Below, piece by piece: positions 8,391 through 16,987 of a stretch of DNA of 33,289 bases. Source of the DNA: an archaeon (GTDB taxonomy: Archaea > Nanobdellota > Nanobdellia > SCGC-AAA011-G17 > GCA-2687815); NCBI GenBank assembly GCA_002687815.1, contig NZBH01000051.1, forward strand, positions 1-33,289. The letters are read 5' to 3'. The first letter of the stretch is position 1, and each line of letters begins with the position of its first letter. The position numbers and the translations under genes are program-made. The notes beneath the pieces are model-generated. The model saw nothing but the letters and a program-made list of their open reading frames with translations, was not told the DNA's origin and ran no database searches.

Positions 8391-9348
8391 TTTTAATGTT
8401 ATTTTGTGATATTGTAAAGCCCATTCTTTCTATTAATAGTTTCTTACATTTTGAACAGTATGTATTTTCTGAATTTTCAATGTTTATGTTTCCAATATAA
8501 ATATATTTCAATCCAGTTTTTAATGCAATTTCTTTTGCTTTTAGCAATGTTTCTTTTGGTGTTGGTTTTATGTTTAGCATTTTATACATTGGAAAAAATC
8601 TTGAAAAATGTAGGGGGGTATTTTCTCCCAGATTATCTTTGATCCATGTGCACATTTTTTTTATTTCTTCTATGTTATCATTCTTTTTAGGAATAATTAG
8701 ATTAGTAATTTCTAACCATACATTATTTTCTTTTAATATCTTTAATGTGTTTAGAATTGATTTAAGAGATGCAGTTGTAAGCTCTTTGTAGAATTTATCA
8801 TCAAAACTTTTTAGATCTATATTGGCAGCATCTAAATACTTACAAAAATCTTTTAATGGTTCTTTGTTAATAAACCCGTTACTTACAATTATGTTTTTTA
8901 ATTTATTTTTTCTAGCTAATTTTGCAATATCTAAAAAGTATTCTATTGCTATTGTTGGTTCTGTGTAGGTGTATGAAATACTTTTACATTTTTCTTCTAT
9001 TGCTTTTTTAACAATTTCTTCTGAAGTTAAGTCTAAATGAGAGATTTCTTCTGGTTTACATTGAGAGATTTCCCAATTTTGGCAATATAGACAATGTAAA
9101 TTACATCCTGCTGTGGCTATAGAAAAGATATTTGTTACTGGTAGAAAATGATATAATGGCTTTTTTTCTATCTTGTCAACATGAACAGTACAAGGTTTTT
9201 CATAAACCAAAGAATAAAGATTTCCATTTTTATTGATTCTAACACCACAATTGCCCTTTGAGTCTTCTTTTATGGTGCAGAATCTAGGACATAATTGGCA
9301 TTGAACTATTTTATTTTTTAATTTTTTATAATAACTAGCTTCTTTCAT
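8344..9348 (-). CDS. AmmeMemoRadiSam-type radical SAM enzyme (PflA-related)
   Basis: CQLCPRFCTI...GNCGVRINKNG, VDKIEKKPLYHFLP, radical SAM motif CNLHCLYC followed by QNWEISQ, C-terminal zinc motif YCSKCKKLLIERMGF...GKCTCGKKISGIW. Confidence 0.88.
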   Translation of the reverse strand: MKEASYYKKLKNKIVQCQLCPRFCTIKEDSKGNCGVRINKNGNLYSLVYEKPCTVHVDKIEKKPLYHFLPVTNIFSIATAGCNLHCLYCQNWEISQCKPEEISHLDLTSEEIVKKAIEEKCKSISYTYTEPTIAIEYFLDIAKLARKNKLKNIIVSNGFINKEPLKDFCKYLDAANIDLKSFDDKFYKELTTASLKSILNTLKILKENNVWLEITNLIIPKKNDNIEEIKKMCTWIKDNLGENTPLHFSRFFPMYKMLNIKPTPKETLLKAKEIALKTGLKYIYIGNINIENSENTYCSKCKKLLIERMGFTISQNNIKNGKCTCGKKISGIWS

Positions 9349-9734
9349 GATTTTATTAAATCATCAAATTCTAAGCCTTTCTTTTTTGCTATATCTTTTG
9401 AAATTATGAAGCTTCCTTTTTTGCTCCTTTCCATATTATCTAAACTTAAAAAAAACCAGGACATGTTATTAAATCTCATCCCTACCCATGGTTCAGCCCC
9501 AAATCTTTCAGAAAAATCTTTTAATTCTAAAATTTTTTCTTCTTCAATATATTTTTTATCTTTTTTAGTAGCCTTACATTCTATTGCTAGGACTCTGCCT
9601 GCATTTCCTGCAATTATATCTACTGCTGGTAGTGGGGTTGATCCTGAACCTGCAAATCTACATGGTTGCCAACCTGCTTCAAATAACATATGAAAAAGTT
9701 CCCTTTCTAATCTTGTACCCTTTTTTTTACTCAT
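9345..9734 (-). CDS. hjc: Holliday junction resolvase Hjc
   Basis: KGTRLERELFHMLFEAGWQPCRFAGSGSTPLPAVDIIAGNAGRVLAIECKATK; start taken at the Met of MSKKKGT. Confidence 0.9.
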   Translation of the reverse strand: MSKKKGTRLERELFHMLFEAGWQPCRFAGSGSTPLPAVDIIAGNAGRVLAIECKATKKDKKYIEEEKILELKDFSERFGAEPWVGMRFNNMSWFFLSLDNMERSKKGSFIISKDIAKKKGLEFDDLIKS

Positions 9735-9775
9735 AAATAATTTAAGAAAGAACTCCAATAAATAGTTTGCTATAA

Positions 9776-9797
9776 AATAAAAAGAAAAAAAAGAGAA
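9776..9797 (-). terminator. U-rich termination region downstream of the histone-like gene
   Basis: On the minus strand a TTCTCTTTTTTTTCTTTT run follows the stop at 9800; archaeal terminators are typically T-runs. Confidence 0.4.
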
Positions 9798-9799
9798 TT

Positions 9800-9970
9800 T
9801 TATAAATCTCTTGCTTGTGCTGTTTTTCTTCCGTTTTCTTTTGCTCTTCTTACTGCATCTTTAATTAATGCTTCAACTCTAGCGCTTAATGCTACTGCAA
9901 AATCACCAGAAACATTTAGACCTTCTGCAGCGTCTTTTATTTTTGATCTTACTACAAATAATTCTGCCAT
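9800..9970 (-). CDS. 56-aa histone-fold-like (DUF1931-like) DNA-binding protein, absent from the ORF track
   Basis: Translated by hand: MAELFVVRSKIKDAAEGLNVSGDFAVALSARVEALIKDAVRRAKENGRKTAQARDL*; histone-fold hallmark AGRKTxxAxDL-like C-terminus; strong SD upstream. Confidence 0.82.
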   Translation of the reverse strand: MAELFVVRSKIKDAAEGLNVSGDFAVALSARVEALIKDAVRRAKENGRKTAQARDL

Positions 9971-9980
9971 TTGTCTTATA

Positions 9981-9986
9981 CCTCCC
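9981..9986 (-). promoter_or_regulatory. Shine-Dalgarno of the histone-like gene
   Basis: Minus strand GGGAGG about 10 nt upstream of the ATG at 9970. Confidence 0.7.
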
Positions 9987-10005
9987 TATTGAAAAGTCAA
10001 AATTT

Positions 10006-10019
10006 AGCCCCTAGAGGCT
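10006..10019 (-). promoter_or_regulatory. Inverted repeat in the 5' region of the histone-like gene
   Basis: Minus strand AGCCTCTAGGGGCT: near-palindrome, or 5-bp stem with CUAG loop, lying roughly 25 nt downstream of a TATATAA element, i.e. near the expected TSS. Confidence 0.4.
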
Positions 10020-10067
10020 TTATACATAGTTTTTATATAATCGTATTATTTATAAACTTTTCTTAAA

Positions 10068-11606
10068 CTAACTTAATTGTTTTAAGATTTCAATGATTCT
10101 ATTTTTTCCCAGAACAAGAATAAATGGTGCTAATTTTGGTCCTTTTTCTTTTCCAATTAAAGCAAGATAAGCTCCTTTGAAAAAATCTGTGTTTTTTATG
10201 TCTACTTTTTTACAAATCTTGTAAAATTCTTCAAATAATGATTGTTGGGTGTAAGATTTCTTTTTTAATTTGTTTATTAGTTCTTTTAAAGTTTGTATTT
10301 GCTTTTCATTTAATGATTTTTTAATTTTTTCTGGGATTTTTTTGTGTACTTTAAATTTCATTTCTTCTGGTGCGTATTTTTGAATCCAATTCCAAGCACA
10401 TTCTGCTCTTTTTTTAACTCTTGGCGATTTATAACCTTTAATTGCTTTTTCTATATCTCCCTCATATGTTTGTACTAATACAGTCATATGTCTGAAAGAT
10501 GGTTGTTCTGGTAATTTTTTGGGAATTTTGAGATTAGATAGTTCGTAAATTCTTTTTTGTTTTGATTCTTCTTTTTTATTATTTATTTTTTCTTTATTAA
10601 AATAAATTCTTTCACAATAGTCAAAATCTTCATATAATTTTAAGACATCTAAATCAAAACTTATAGAAAATCCTGCTCCTGGTCTTGTTCCTGCAAATAT
10701 CCACCTTAAAATTTCAGGTTCATAAATCTCTAAGACACTATCAATATTTGTAACTTCTCCGGTGGAACTTGAAAATTCTTTTCCACCCTTAATACTAATC
10801 CATTCATAAATTACATAATCTGGTGCTTCTTTGTTCCAGACTTCTTTTATTATTTGTTTTCCTGTTTCGTATGAGCCACCAGCAGCAAAATGGTCTTTTC
10901 CTCCTGGTTCGAAATCAACTTTTTCATAGATCCAACGAGCACACCAATCACTTCTCCATTTTAATTTTACTATGCCTTTTTTTCTGAAATCAATTTTATT
11001 TGAAAACCCACATTCGCATTTGTATTGTATTTCATAATTTTTATCGTAATTCAAAATTTCAGTAGAATCTTTTTTACATTTTTCACAATAAACTGTTAAT
11101 GGCCAATATTCTTTGAAAGGTTCTTTTCTGTATTTATTTAGAATATTTTTTATTTTATTCCTTTTGTTTAATACTTCTTTAATTTGTTTTGAATATTTAC
11201 ATTTTTTATGCATTTCATTTTGTCTTATGAATTCAATATCCATTTCAAGATTTTTAAGGGAATTTTCAACTTCTTTTTCAAAATGTTCAGCATAACTTTT
11301 ATGACATTTAAATGGATCTGGAACTTCTGAAAGTGGTAAGCCTATGTATTTTTCAAGTTCTTTTGGAACATTTTTTGGAACTTTTCTAAATCTATCATAA
11401 TCATCCCAAGAATAAATAAATTTAACTTTTTTCCCTAATTTTTCTAGAGCTTTAACAACTATATCTGTGGTGATTATTTCTCTAAAATTTCCAATATGAA
11501 CAGTTCCAGAAGGAGTAATTCCTGCAGCACAAGTATAAGCTTTTTTCTTACTTCTGTTTGTTACCTTTTTAGCTGCAATATCTGCCCAATGTGATAGATT
11601 TTTCAT
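10068..11606 (-). CDS. lysK: Class I lysyl-tRNA synthetase
   Basis: AGITPSGTVHIGNFREIITTDIV (HIGN), IYSWDDYDRFRKVPKNVP, KGGKEFSSSTGEV (KMSKS-equivalent). Confidence 0.95.
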   Translation of the reverse strand: MKNLSHWADIAAKKVTNRSKKKAYTCAAGITPSGTVHIGNFREIITTDIVVKALEKLGKKVKFIYSWDDYDRFRKVPKNVPKELEKYIGLPLSEVPDPFKCHKSYAEHFEKEVENSLKNLEMDIEFIRQNEMHKKCKYSKQIKEVLNKRNKIKNILNKYRKEPFKEYWPLTVYCEKCKKDSTEILNYDKNYEIQYKCECGFSNKIDFRKKGIVKLKWRSDWCARWIYEKVDFEPGGKDHFAAGGSYETGKQIIKEVWNKEAPDYVIYEWISIKGGKEFSSSTGEVTNIDSVLEIYEPEILRWIFAGTRPGAGFSISFDLDVLKLYEDFDYCERIYFNKEKINNKKEESKQKRIYELSNLKIPKKLPEQPSFRHMTVLVQTYEGDIEKAIKGYKSPRVKKRAECAWNWIQKYAPEEMKFKVHKKIPEKIKKSLNEKQIQTLKELINKLKKKSYTQQSLFEEFYKICKKVDIKNTDFFKGAYLALIGKEKGPKLAPFILVLGKNRIIEILKQLS

Positions 11607-11630
11607 GGAATAAAAAATTCTTCTCTTTCT

Positions 11631-12587
11631 TTAAATAGTTTTCTTTAAGATTAATATCTTGTAATTTAATTTTCCTATGTTAACTTCCTTTTTTTTAATA
11701 ATTTTAAAGCCATCAATACATTTTTTAAATAATTCTATTTTTGGACTAATTATTAACATGCTATCTTTTAGAATGTATTTTACTTGATTAAAAAACTCTT
11801 CATATAATTCTTTTATTTCTTTTTCATTTCTTTTTTTAGAAGGAAATGGTATGTTAGTTATTATTTTGTCAATTTCATTTTTTTTGAACTTGGTGTCGAG
11901 CCAATCTAAGCTTTCTTTGTAGAAATTTATTTTTACTTTAGCCATTTTTGAATTTACTTCACTGCTTCTTATGTTAAAATCAGAATCCATTCCATAGAGT
12001 TTTTTCCCACCAGTTAATGCTGCTTCAATTAAAATAGTCCCATCTTTACAAAATGGATCTAATAAACTTTCATTTTTCTTCCAATTTAAAATTTTTAATA
12101 AAGAATAAGATAAACAAGCGTTTAATCCTTGATTATTTATTCTAATCCTGTAATCTCTTTTGCATAAATTATCTTTTAATAGAATTCCAATGAAACAATC
12201 TTGATTTATAATGTCAACATAAATTATTTCTTTACTTTTTAGATTGACTTTGAAACCTTTTTTGAAGATTACTTCTCCGACTTTTCTTTCTATTTTTATA
12301 GAGTTAAATCTATGATTTCCAAATCTGTTACATTTAACACGAAAATCTTTTTTTATGGAAGAGAATTTTATATTTTTTGTTTTTTCTATTATATTTTTAA
12401 AGTTTTTAAACTTAAATTTTCTTAATAAAATGTAAATTTTATCACAGCTTCTTGATATTTTAATTTTTTTAGAAGTTTCAAATAGAATTCTTCCTTGACA
12501 TACTTTTTTAGCTTTTACTTTATATAATTCTTTGACTTCATTTATTGCAATGTCTTCTAGTCCGATGATTGTTGTTATAAGCTTCAT
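11631..12587 (-). CDS. THUMP-domain class I methyltransferase (tRNA guanine-N2 methyltransferase-like, Trm14/TrmG10 group)
   Basis: N-terminal THUMP-like region; SAM motif SLLDPFCKDGTILIEAAL; motif IV ITNIPFPSKKRNEKEIKELYEEFF. Confidence 0.78.
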   Translation of the reverse strand: MKLITTIIGLEDIAINEVKELYKVKAKKVCQGRILFETSKKIKISRSCDKIYILLRKFKFKNFKNIIEKTKNIKFSSIKKDFRVKCNRFGNHRFNSIKIERKVGEVIFKKGFKVNLKSKEIIYVDIINQDCFIGILLKDNLCKRDYRIRINNQGLNACLSYSLLKILNWKKNESLLDPFCKDGTILIEAALTGGKKLYGMDSDFNIRSSEVNSKMAKVKINFYKESLDWLDTKFKKNEIDKIITNIPFPSKKRNEKEIKELYEEFFNQVKYILKDSMLIISPKIELFKKCIDGFKIIKKKEVNIGKLNYKILILKKTI

Positions 12588-12625
12588 GATAAATTAGAGA
12601 TAGCTTTATTTTAACAAATTTTCGC

Positions 12626-13663
12626 TTAATGTAAATATCTTTTAATTTCTTTTATGTTCAGATCTTTCCTTTTTAGCACTTCATCCAATTCACCAGCTAC
12701 TTTAATAGCATATAATGGTCCTCTATAAATAAAACCAGTAAATCCTTGTAATAAGTTAGCTCCAGCATTTAAGAAATTATAAGCATCCTCGCCTGTAAAA
12801 ATACCCCCTGAACCGATAATAGGTTTATCAGTAAATTTTCTTAAGGTTTTTATTGTTAATATAGCTTCTTCTTGTAAAGGTAATCCACTTTTTCCACCCC
12901 TACCATATTTTGGATGGATAACTGGAATTGCATTAATAGCAACATAACCATCCACTTTATTATCAGAAACATTTACTATTTCTTGTAATAATTCTTCCTC
13001 TAAGAAAGGTGATATTTTTATTAGCAGAGGTTTTCCCTTATCTGTTGATAAAAGACCTTTTAATAATAGTTTAAGATATTCTGGATTTTCAAATGTTTTA
13101 CCATCTTCTGTATTTGGGCAACTAATATTAATTTCTGTGTAAACACCCAAATGTTTTAATAATTTATATGAAGTTAGATAATCATCAATTGCTTTATCGC
13201 CCATTATCTTTGGATCATTCGTTTTTGCGATACTAACAGCAAAACTAACCTTTTCTTCTAAATTTTCTAGCTTTTCTCCTACTGCTTCTGCTCCGTCATT
13301 GTCTAAACCCATTCTGTTTATAGTAGCTTTATCTTTTATTAGTCTCCATAATCTTGGTCTTTTATTTCCTTTACTTGGTTGTGCGGTTACAGAACCGACA
13401 ACTTCGCCATTAAAACCAAGAGTATGAACTTTATCTACTATAGTTCCGTTTTTGTCAAAACCAGCAGCTAACATTAAAGGATAGCTAAATTCATGATCAA
13501 ATAACTTAGAAGAAAGTCGAGAAAATTTTGGGGGCGTATACCCTTCTTTTAATTTCATAATTTGTTTAGTAGCTAATCTATGCATAAATTCTGCATCTAA
13601 TTTTAAGCCAAATATAAGTGGTTTTGATAACTTGTAGAATAAATCAAGTGTTGTTGGTTTCAT
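12626..13663 (-). CDS. pyrD: Dihydroorotate dehydrogenase, class 2 (quinone-type)-like
   Basis: LAAGFDKNGTIVDKVHTLGF, QPSKGNKRPRLWRLIKDKATINRMGLDNDG, INISCPNTEDG, GSGGIFTGEDA, GFIYRGPLYAIK; N-terminal extension as in class 2. Confidence 0.9.
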   Translation of the reverse strand: MKPTTLDLFYKLSKPLIFGLKLDAEFMHRLATKQIMKLKEGYTPPKFSRLSSKLFDHEFSYPLMLAAGFDKNGTIVDKVHTLGFNGEVVGSVTAQPSKGNKRPRLWRLIKDKATINRMGLDNDGAEAVGEKLENLEEKVSFAVSIAKTNDPKIMGDKAIDDYLTSYKLLKHLGVYTEINISCPNTEDGKTFENPEYLKLLLKGLLSTDKGKPLLIKISPFLEEELLQEIVNVSDNKVDGYVAINAIPVIHPKYGRGGKSGLPLQEEAILTIKTLRKFTDKPIIGSGGIFTGEDAYNFLNAGANLLQGFTGFIYRGPLYAIKVAGELDEVLKRKDLNIKEIKRYLH

Positions 13664-13705
13664 TTTTTTAAAATTTCATAAGTAATTTAAATTGTTTATT
13701 ATTTT

Positions 13706-13978
13706 TTAGTATCTAACCTCAAAACTATTAAATTCATTGTTAACTTTTCCTTCTTTAATTTCTACATCTTTTATATTAGCACCAGATGGTCCTTTTTTAC
13801 AGAACTTAAGAATTTCATTTATGTTTTCTTCTTTACCTTCAAAAATAGCTTCTACCTTTCCATTTGGTAAGTTTTTAACAAAACCTTTTAGATTTAATTT
13901 ATTAGCTTTTTCTTTGATGTTTGATCTGAAGAAAACACCTTGCACTATTCCAGAAATAAAAATATGGACTCTTTTCAT
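13706..13978 (-). CDS. acyP: Acylphosphatase
   Basis: VHIFISGIVQGVFFRSNIKEKANKLNLKGFVKNLPNGKVEAIFEG. Confidence 0.95.
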   Translation of the reverse strand: MKRVHIFISGIVQGVFFRSNIKEKANKLNLKGFVKNLPNGKVEAIFEGKEENINEILKFCKKGPSGANIKDVEIKEGKVNNEFNSFEVRY

Positions 13979-14952
13979 ATTGGTTCTGCAAGATAAATAT
14001 TATCTTTATCTCTTAAAATCTTTACTCTTATTGTTTTATCTATTTCACCATTACAATTTATTATGGCAATAGATCTATTTTTTGCTACCCCTATCATTTG
14101 ATTTTTTATCCAACCAAATGTCTTAATTTTAACATTGGTTTTTTCATTTTTTCTAAAAACTTTTGGTAAACTTTTTCTCTTTTCTATGCCTAGTTCTTTT
14201 GGATTCATTTTTAAGTTAATATCAAATTCTTTTTCCCATTCTTTTAGTTGTTTGTAGAATTTATACCAATTCATTCTTTTTATTCCTTTAATCTTTCTTC
14301 CATATTTGTGTACTTCATATTTTTGAATACCAATTTTTGCATTAATTTCTTTTGAGAATTTTATTAAATCTATAATATCTTGATCATTTATTTTTGGAAT
14401 CCAGACTGGTGTAAGAACTAATTCTATTTTGTTTTTAGTAATTTCTTTAGCAGCTTCTATTATTTTGTCAATATTGTAAGAATTTATTCCGCATAGTTTT
14501 TTAGCTAAATCTTTGTCTAAACTATGGATAGATAGATTAATTTGATTTAAACCAGCCTTTTTAAGATCGCTTATTAATTTTTTATTTAGTAGAACTCCAT
14601 TTGATTCCATTATTATTTTTTTAACTTCTTTTATTTTAGAAATTTCTTTGATAAGTTCAATTAAATTTGGATATGTTGTGGAATCTCCAACAGAATCTAA
14701 TAAAATTATTGAATTGCCTTTAAATTTTACAATTTCTTTTATGTATTGTAATAGATAATTTGGTTCTACGATGTATTCAACTGGATGTACTTCTGAATTA
14801 TTAGCGTTTGTAGAACAAAAAGTGCATTTAAGATTGCAGATAGTTGTTGGTCTAACTTGGATTATGTTTGTTCCACGATCTATGCAGCCAAACATTACTG
14901 CTCCAACTAAAGGAATCTCGCTTTTTTTGTCTATTTTTATAATTTTTACCAT
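13975..14952 (-). CDS. Radical SAM protein (COG2100-like) with C-terminal TRAM-like domain
   Basis: RPTTICNLKCTFCSTNA radical SAM motif; C-terminal small beta-rich domain; ATGA overlap with acyP. Confidence 0.75.
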   Translation of the reverse strand: MVKIIKIDKKSEIPLVGAVMFGCIDRGTNIIQVRPTTICNLKCTFCSTNANNSEVHPVEYIVEPNYLLQYIKEIVKFKGNSIILLDSVGDSTTYPNLIELIKEISKIKEVKKIIMESNGVLLNKKLISDLKKAGLNQINLSIHSLDKDLAKKLCGINSYNIDKIIEAAKEITKNKIELVLTPVWIPKINDQDIIDLIKFSKEINAKIGIQKYEVHKYGRKIKGIKRMNWYKFYKQLKEWEKEFDINLKMNPKELGIEKRKSLPKVFRKNEKTNVKIKTFGWIKNQMIGVAKNRSIAIINCNGEIDKTIRVKILRDKDNIYLAEPI

Positions 14953-15004
14953 AAATAAAGATTAAATCAATACTTTAATAAATTTATTCACTTATTTCTA
15001 ATTT

Positions 15005-16987
15005 ATGATTTTAGGGAAGGTAATTGGAAGATCTTCAACAATACAATTTAAGTTTTTAGTAGAGGGAAATGCAAAAAAATTCCAATATTTGCAAGTTTTG
15101 CATGAAGATAATTATGTTCTTGCACAAATAGTTGAAATTGAAAGGGATATAGATAGAACAGTTGCATCTTGTAATATTCTTGGTTATAAAGATGAACAAA
15201 ATATCTTAAGACCATTAAGAACAGCATTTGAACCTGGCATAGAAATACTTAATGCAGAAGATGATTTTATTAAAAAAATACTTGATTTAGAAGAATCAAA
15301 AAATTCTGCTTATTTAGGAGTTTTAGAAGGAAGAGATAAATTAAAGGTATATCTTGATTTGAATAAATTATTGACAAAACATGTTTGTATACTGGCAAAA
15401 TCTGGTGCTGGAAAATCTTATACTGCTGGTGTGTTAATAGAAGAGATTTTGGATAGAAATATTCCTATTTTGATTATAGATCCTCATGGAGAATATACTA
15501 GTTTAAAATATCCAAATGCAGAAGATAAAGAAAATTTAGTTCGTTTTGGTATAGAAGCAAAGAATTATATTGATCAAGTTCAGGAATATGGGCTTAATGC
15601 TAAACATTTGAAATTAAGTAATCAAAATCTTTCTCCATCTGAATTAATTCATATGTTACCTTCTAAATTATCTAGTACTCAGATGGGTGTGTTGTATTCT
15701 GCTTTGAATAGTTTGGGAAAAGAAATTAATTTTGATGAAATAATACAACAATTAGAGATGGAAGAAGGTAATGCAAAGTGGACTTTAATAAATATCATTG
15801 AATATATTAAGAAATTAGATATTTTTTCTGATTATTCTACTGAAATGAATGAGTTAGTTAAACAGAACAAAGTTTCAATAATAAATCTAAAAGGAATACC
15901 TCCTGAAGTTCAAGAAGTTATTGTCTATAAATTGACTTATGATTTATTTGAAGCTAGAAAGAAAGAAGAAATTCCACCATTTTTTTTAATAGTAGAAGAA
16001 GCACATAATTTTCTTCCAGAAAGAAGTTTTGGTGAAGCAAAGAGTTCTAAGATTTTAAGACAAGTTGCATCAGAAGGAAGAAAATTTGGTCTTGGCATGT
16101 GTATTATTTCTCAAAGACCTTCTAGGTTGGATAAATCTGTAATATCTCAAGCTTCTACACAATTAATTTCTAGGATAACTAATCCAAATGATTTGAAAAG
16201 TTTATCTAGTTCTTTGGAAGGATTAACGTCAGAAACTGAGAGAGAAATTAAAAATATACCTGTTGGAACAGTTATGGTTGTTGGCTTGACTGATTTACCT
16301 GTATTTGTAGATGTTAGACCAAGAAAAACAAAACATGGTGGTGGAGCAGTAAATATTCTAGATGTTGAAAAGGTAGAAGAAAAAGAATTTATTGAAAGTA
16401 AAGAAGACTTTGAAGAAAAAAATAATTTACTTCCATTAATTAAACCAAAAATAGATTTAAATGATCTAAAAGTAATGCATGGTTCTTCTAAAATAAAAAC
16501 AGAATTAATTCCCTGTTCTTTATTGGTTATAAAAGATTTTAGATTATTGTTTGATTTGACTAATGGCCAGATAATTAACAATATTGAAGATGCTAGTGGT
16601 GAGAAATTAACTGCTGTAGCTATAGATAATTTAACTTCACAGCAGAAAAATATATTGAAAGTTGCTATAAACTTAAACGAGTTTAAAGCTGCTGATTTAT
16701 TATCTGAATCTGGTGCGCAATTTTCAGAAGTTTATGATATTACAAATATTTTAACTGGTAAAGGTTTATTTATTAAAATTAATGATGAATATAAATTGAA
16801 TGATAAAATTGGATGGTTGTCTAAATTAAAAGAATTATCTTTTTTAGGAAAAATAGAATTCTCTGATTTAAGTTATGATAAAATATTAGAAAAAAATTAT
16901 GATATTCAAAAAATAAAAGAGTATCTTAGTAATTTTATTGATATAGATGATGAGAAAGAATGTTATTTAGTTAAGTATAGTCCTTAA
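15005..16987 (+). CDS. herA: HerA-family ATPase/helicase with long C-terminal extension
   Basis: N-terminal HAS-barrel-like region; Walker A AKSGAGKSYTAGVL; Walker B FFLIVEEAHNFLPE; SEGRKFGLGMCIISQRPSRLDKSVISQ. Confidence 0.88.
   Translation: MILGKVIGRSSTIQFKFLVEGNAKKFQYLQVLHEDNYVLAQIVEIERDIDRTVASCNILGYKDEQNILRPLRTAFEPGIEILNAEDDFIKKILDLEESKNSAYLGVLEGRDKLKVYLDLNKLLTKHVCILAKSGAGKSYTAGVLIEEILDRNIPILIIDPHGEYTSLKYPNAEDKENLVRFGIEAKNYIDQVQEYGLNAKHLKLSNQNLSPSELIHMLPSKLSSTQMGVLYSALNSLGKEINFDEIIQQLEMEEGNAKWTLINIIEYIKKLDIFSDYSTEMNELVKQNKVSIINLKGIPPEVQEVIVYKLTYDLFEARKKEEIPPFFLIVEEAHNFLPERSFGEAKSSKILRQVASEGRKFGLGMCIISQRPSRLDKSVISQASTQLISRITNPNDLKSLSSSLEGLTSETEREIKNIPVGTVMVVGLTDLPVFVDVRPRKTKHGGGAVNILDVEKVEEKEFIESKEDFEEKNNLLPLIKPKIDLNDLKVMHGSSKIKTELIPCSLLVIKDFRLLFDLTNGQIINNIEDASGEKLTAVAIDNLTSQQKNILKVAINLNEFKAADLLSESGAQFSEVYDITNILTGKGLFIKINDEYKLNDKIGWLSKLKELSFLGKIEFSDLSYDKILEKNYDIQKIKEYLSNFIDIDDEKECYLVKYSP

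Noticed and set aside
16147-16581. Minus-strand 144-aa ORF antisense to HerA
   Set aside because: Shadow ORF on the opposite strand of a well supported HerA coding region.
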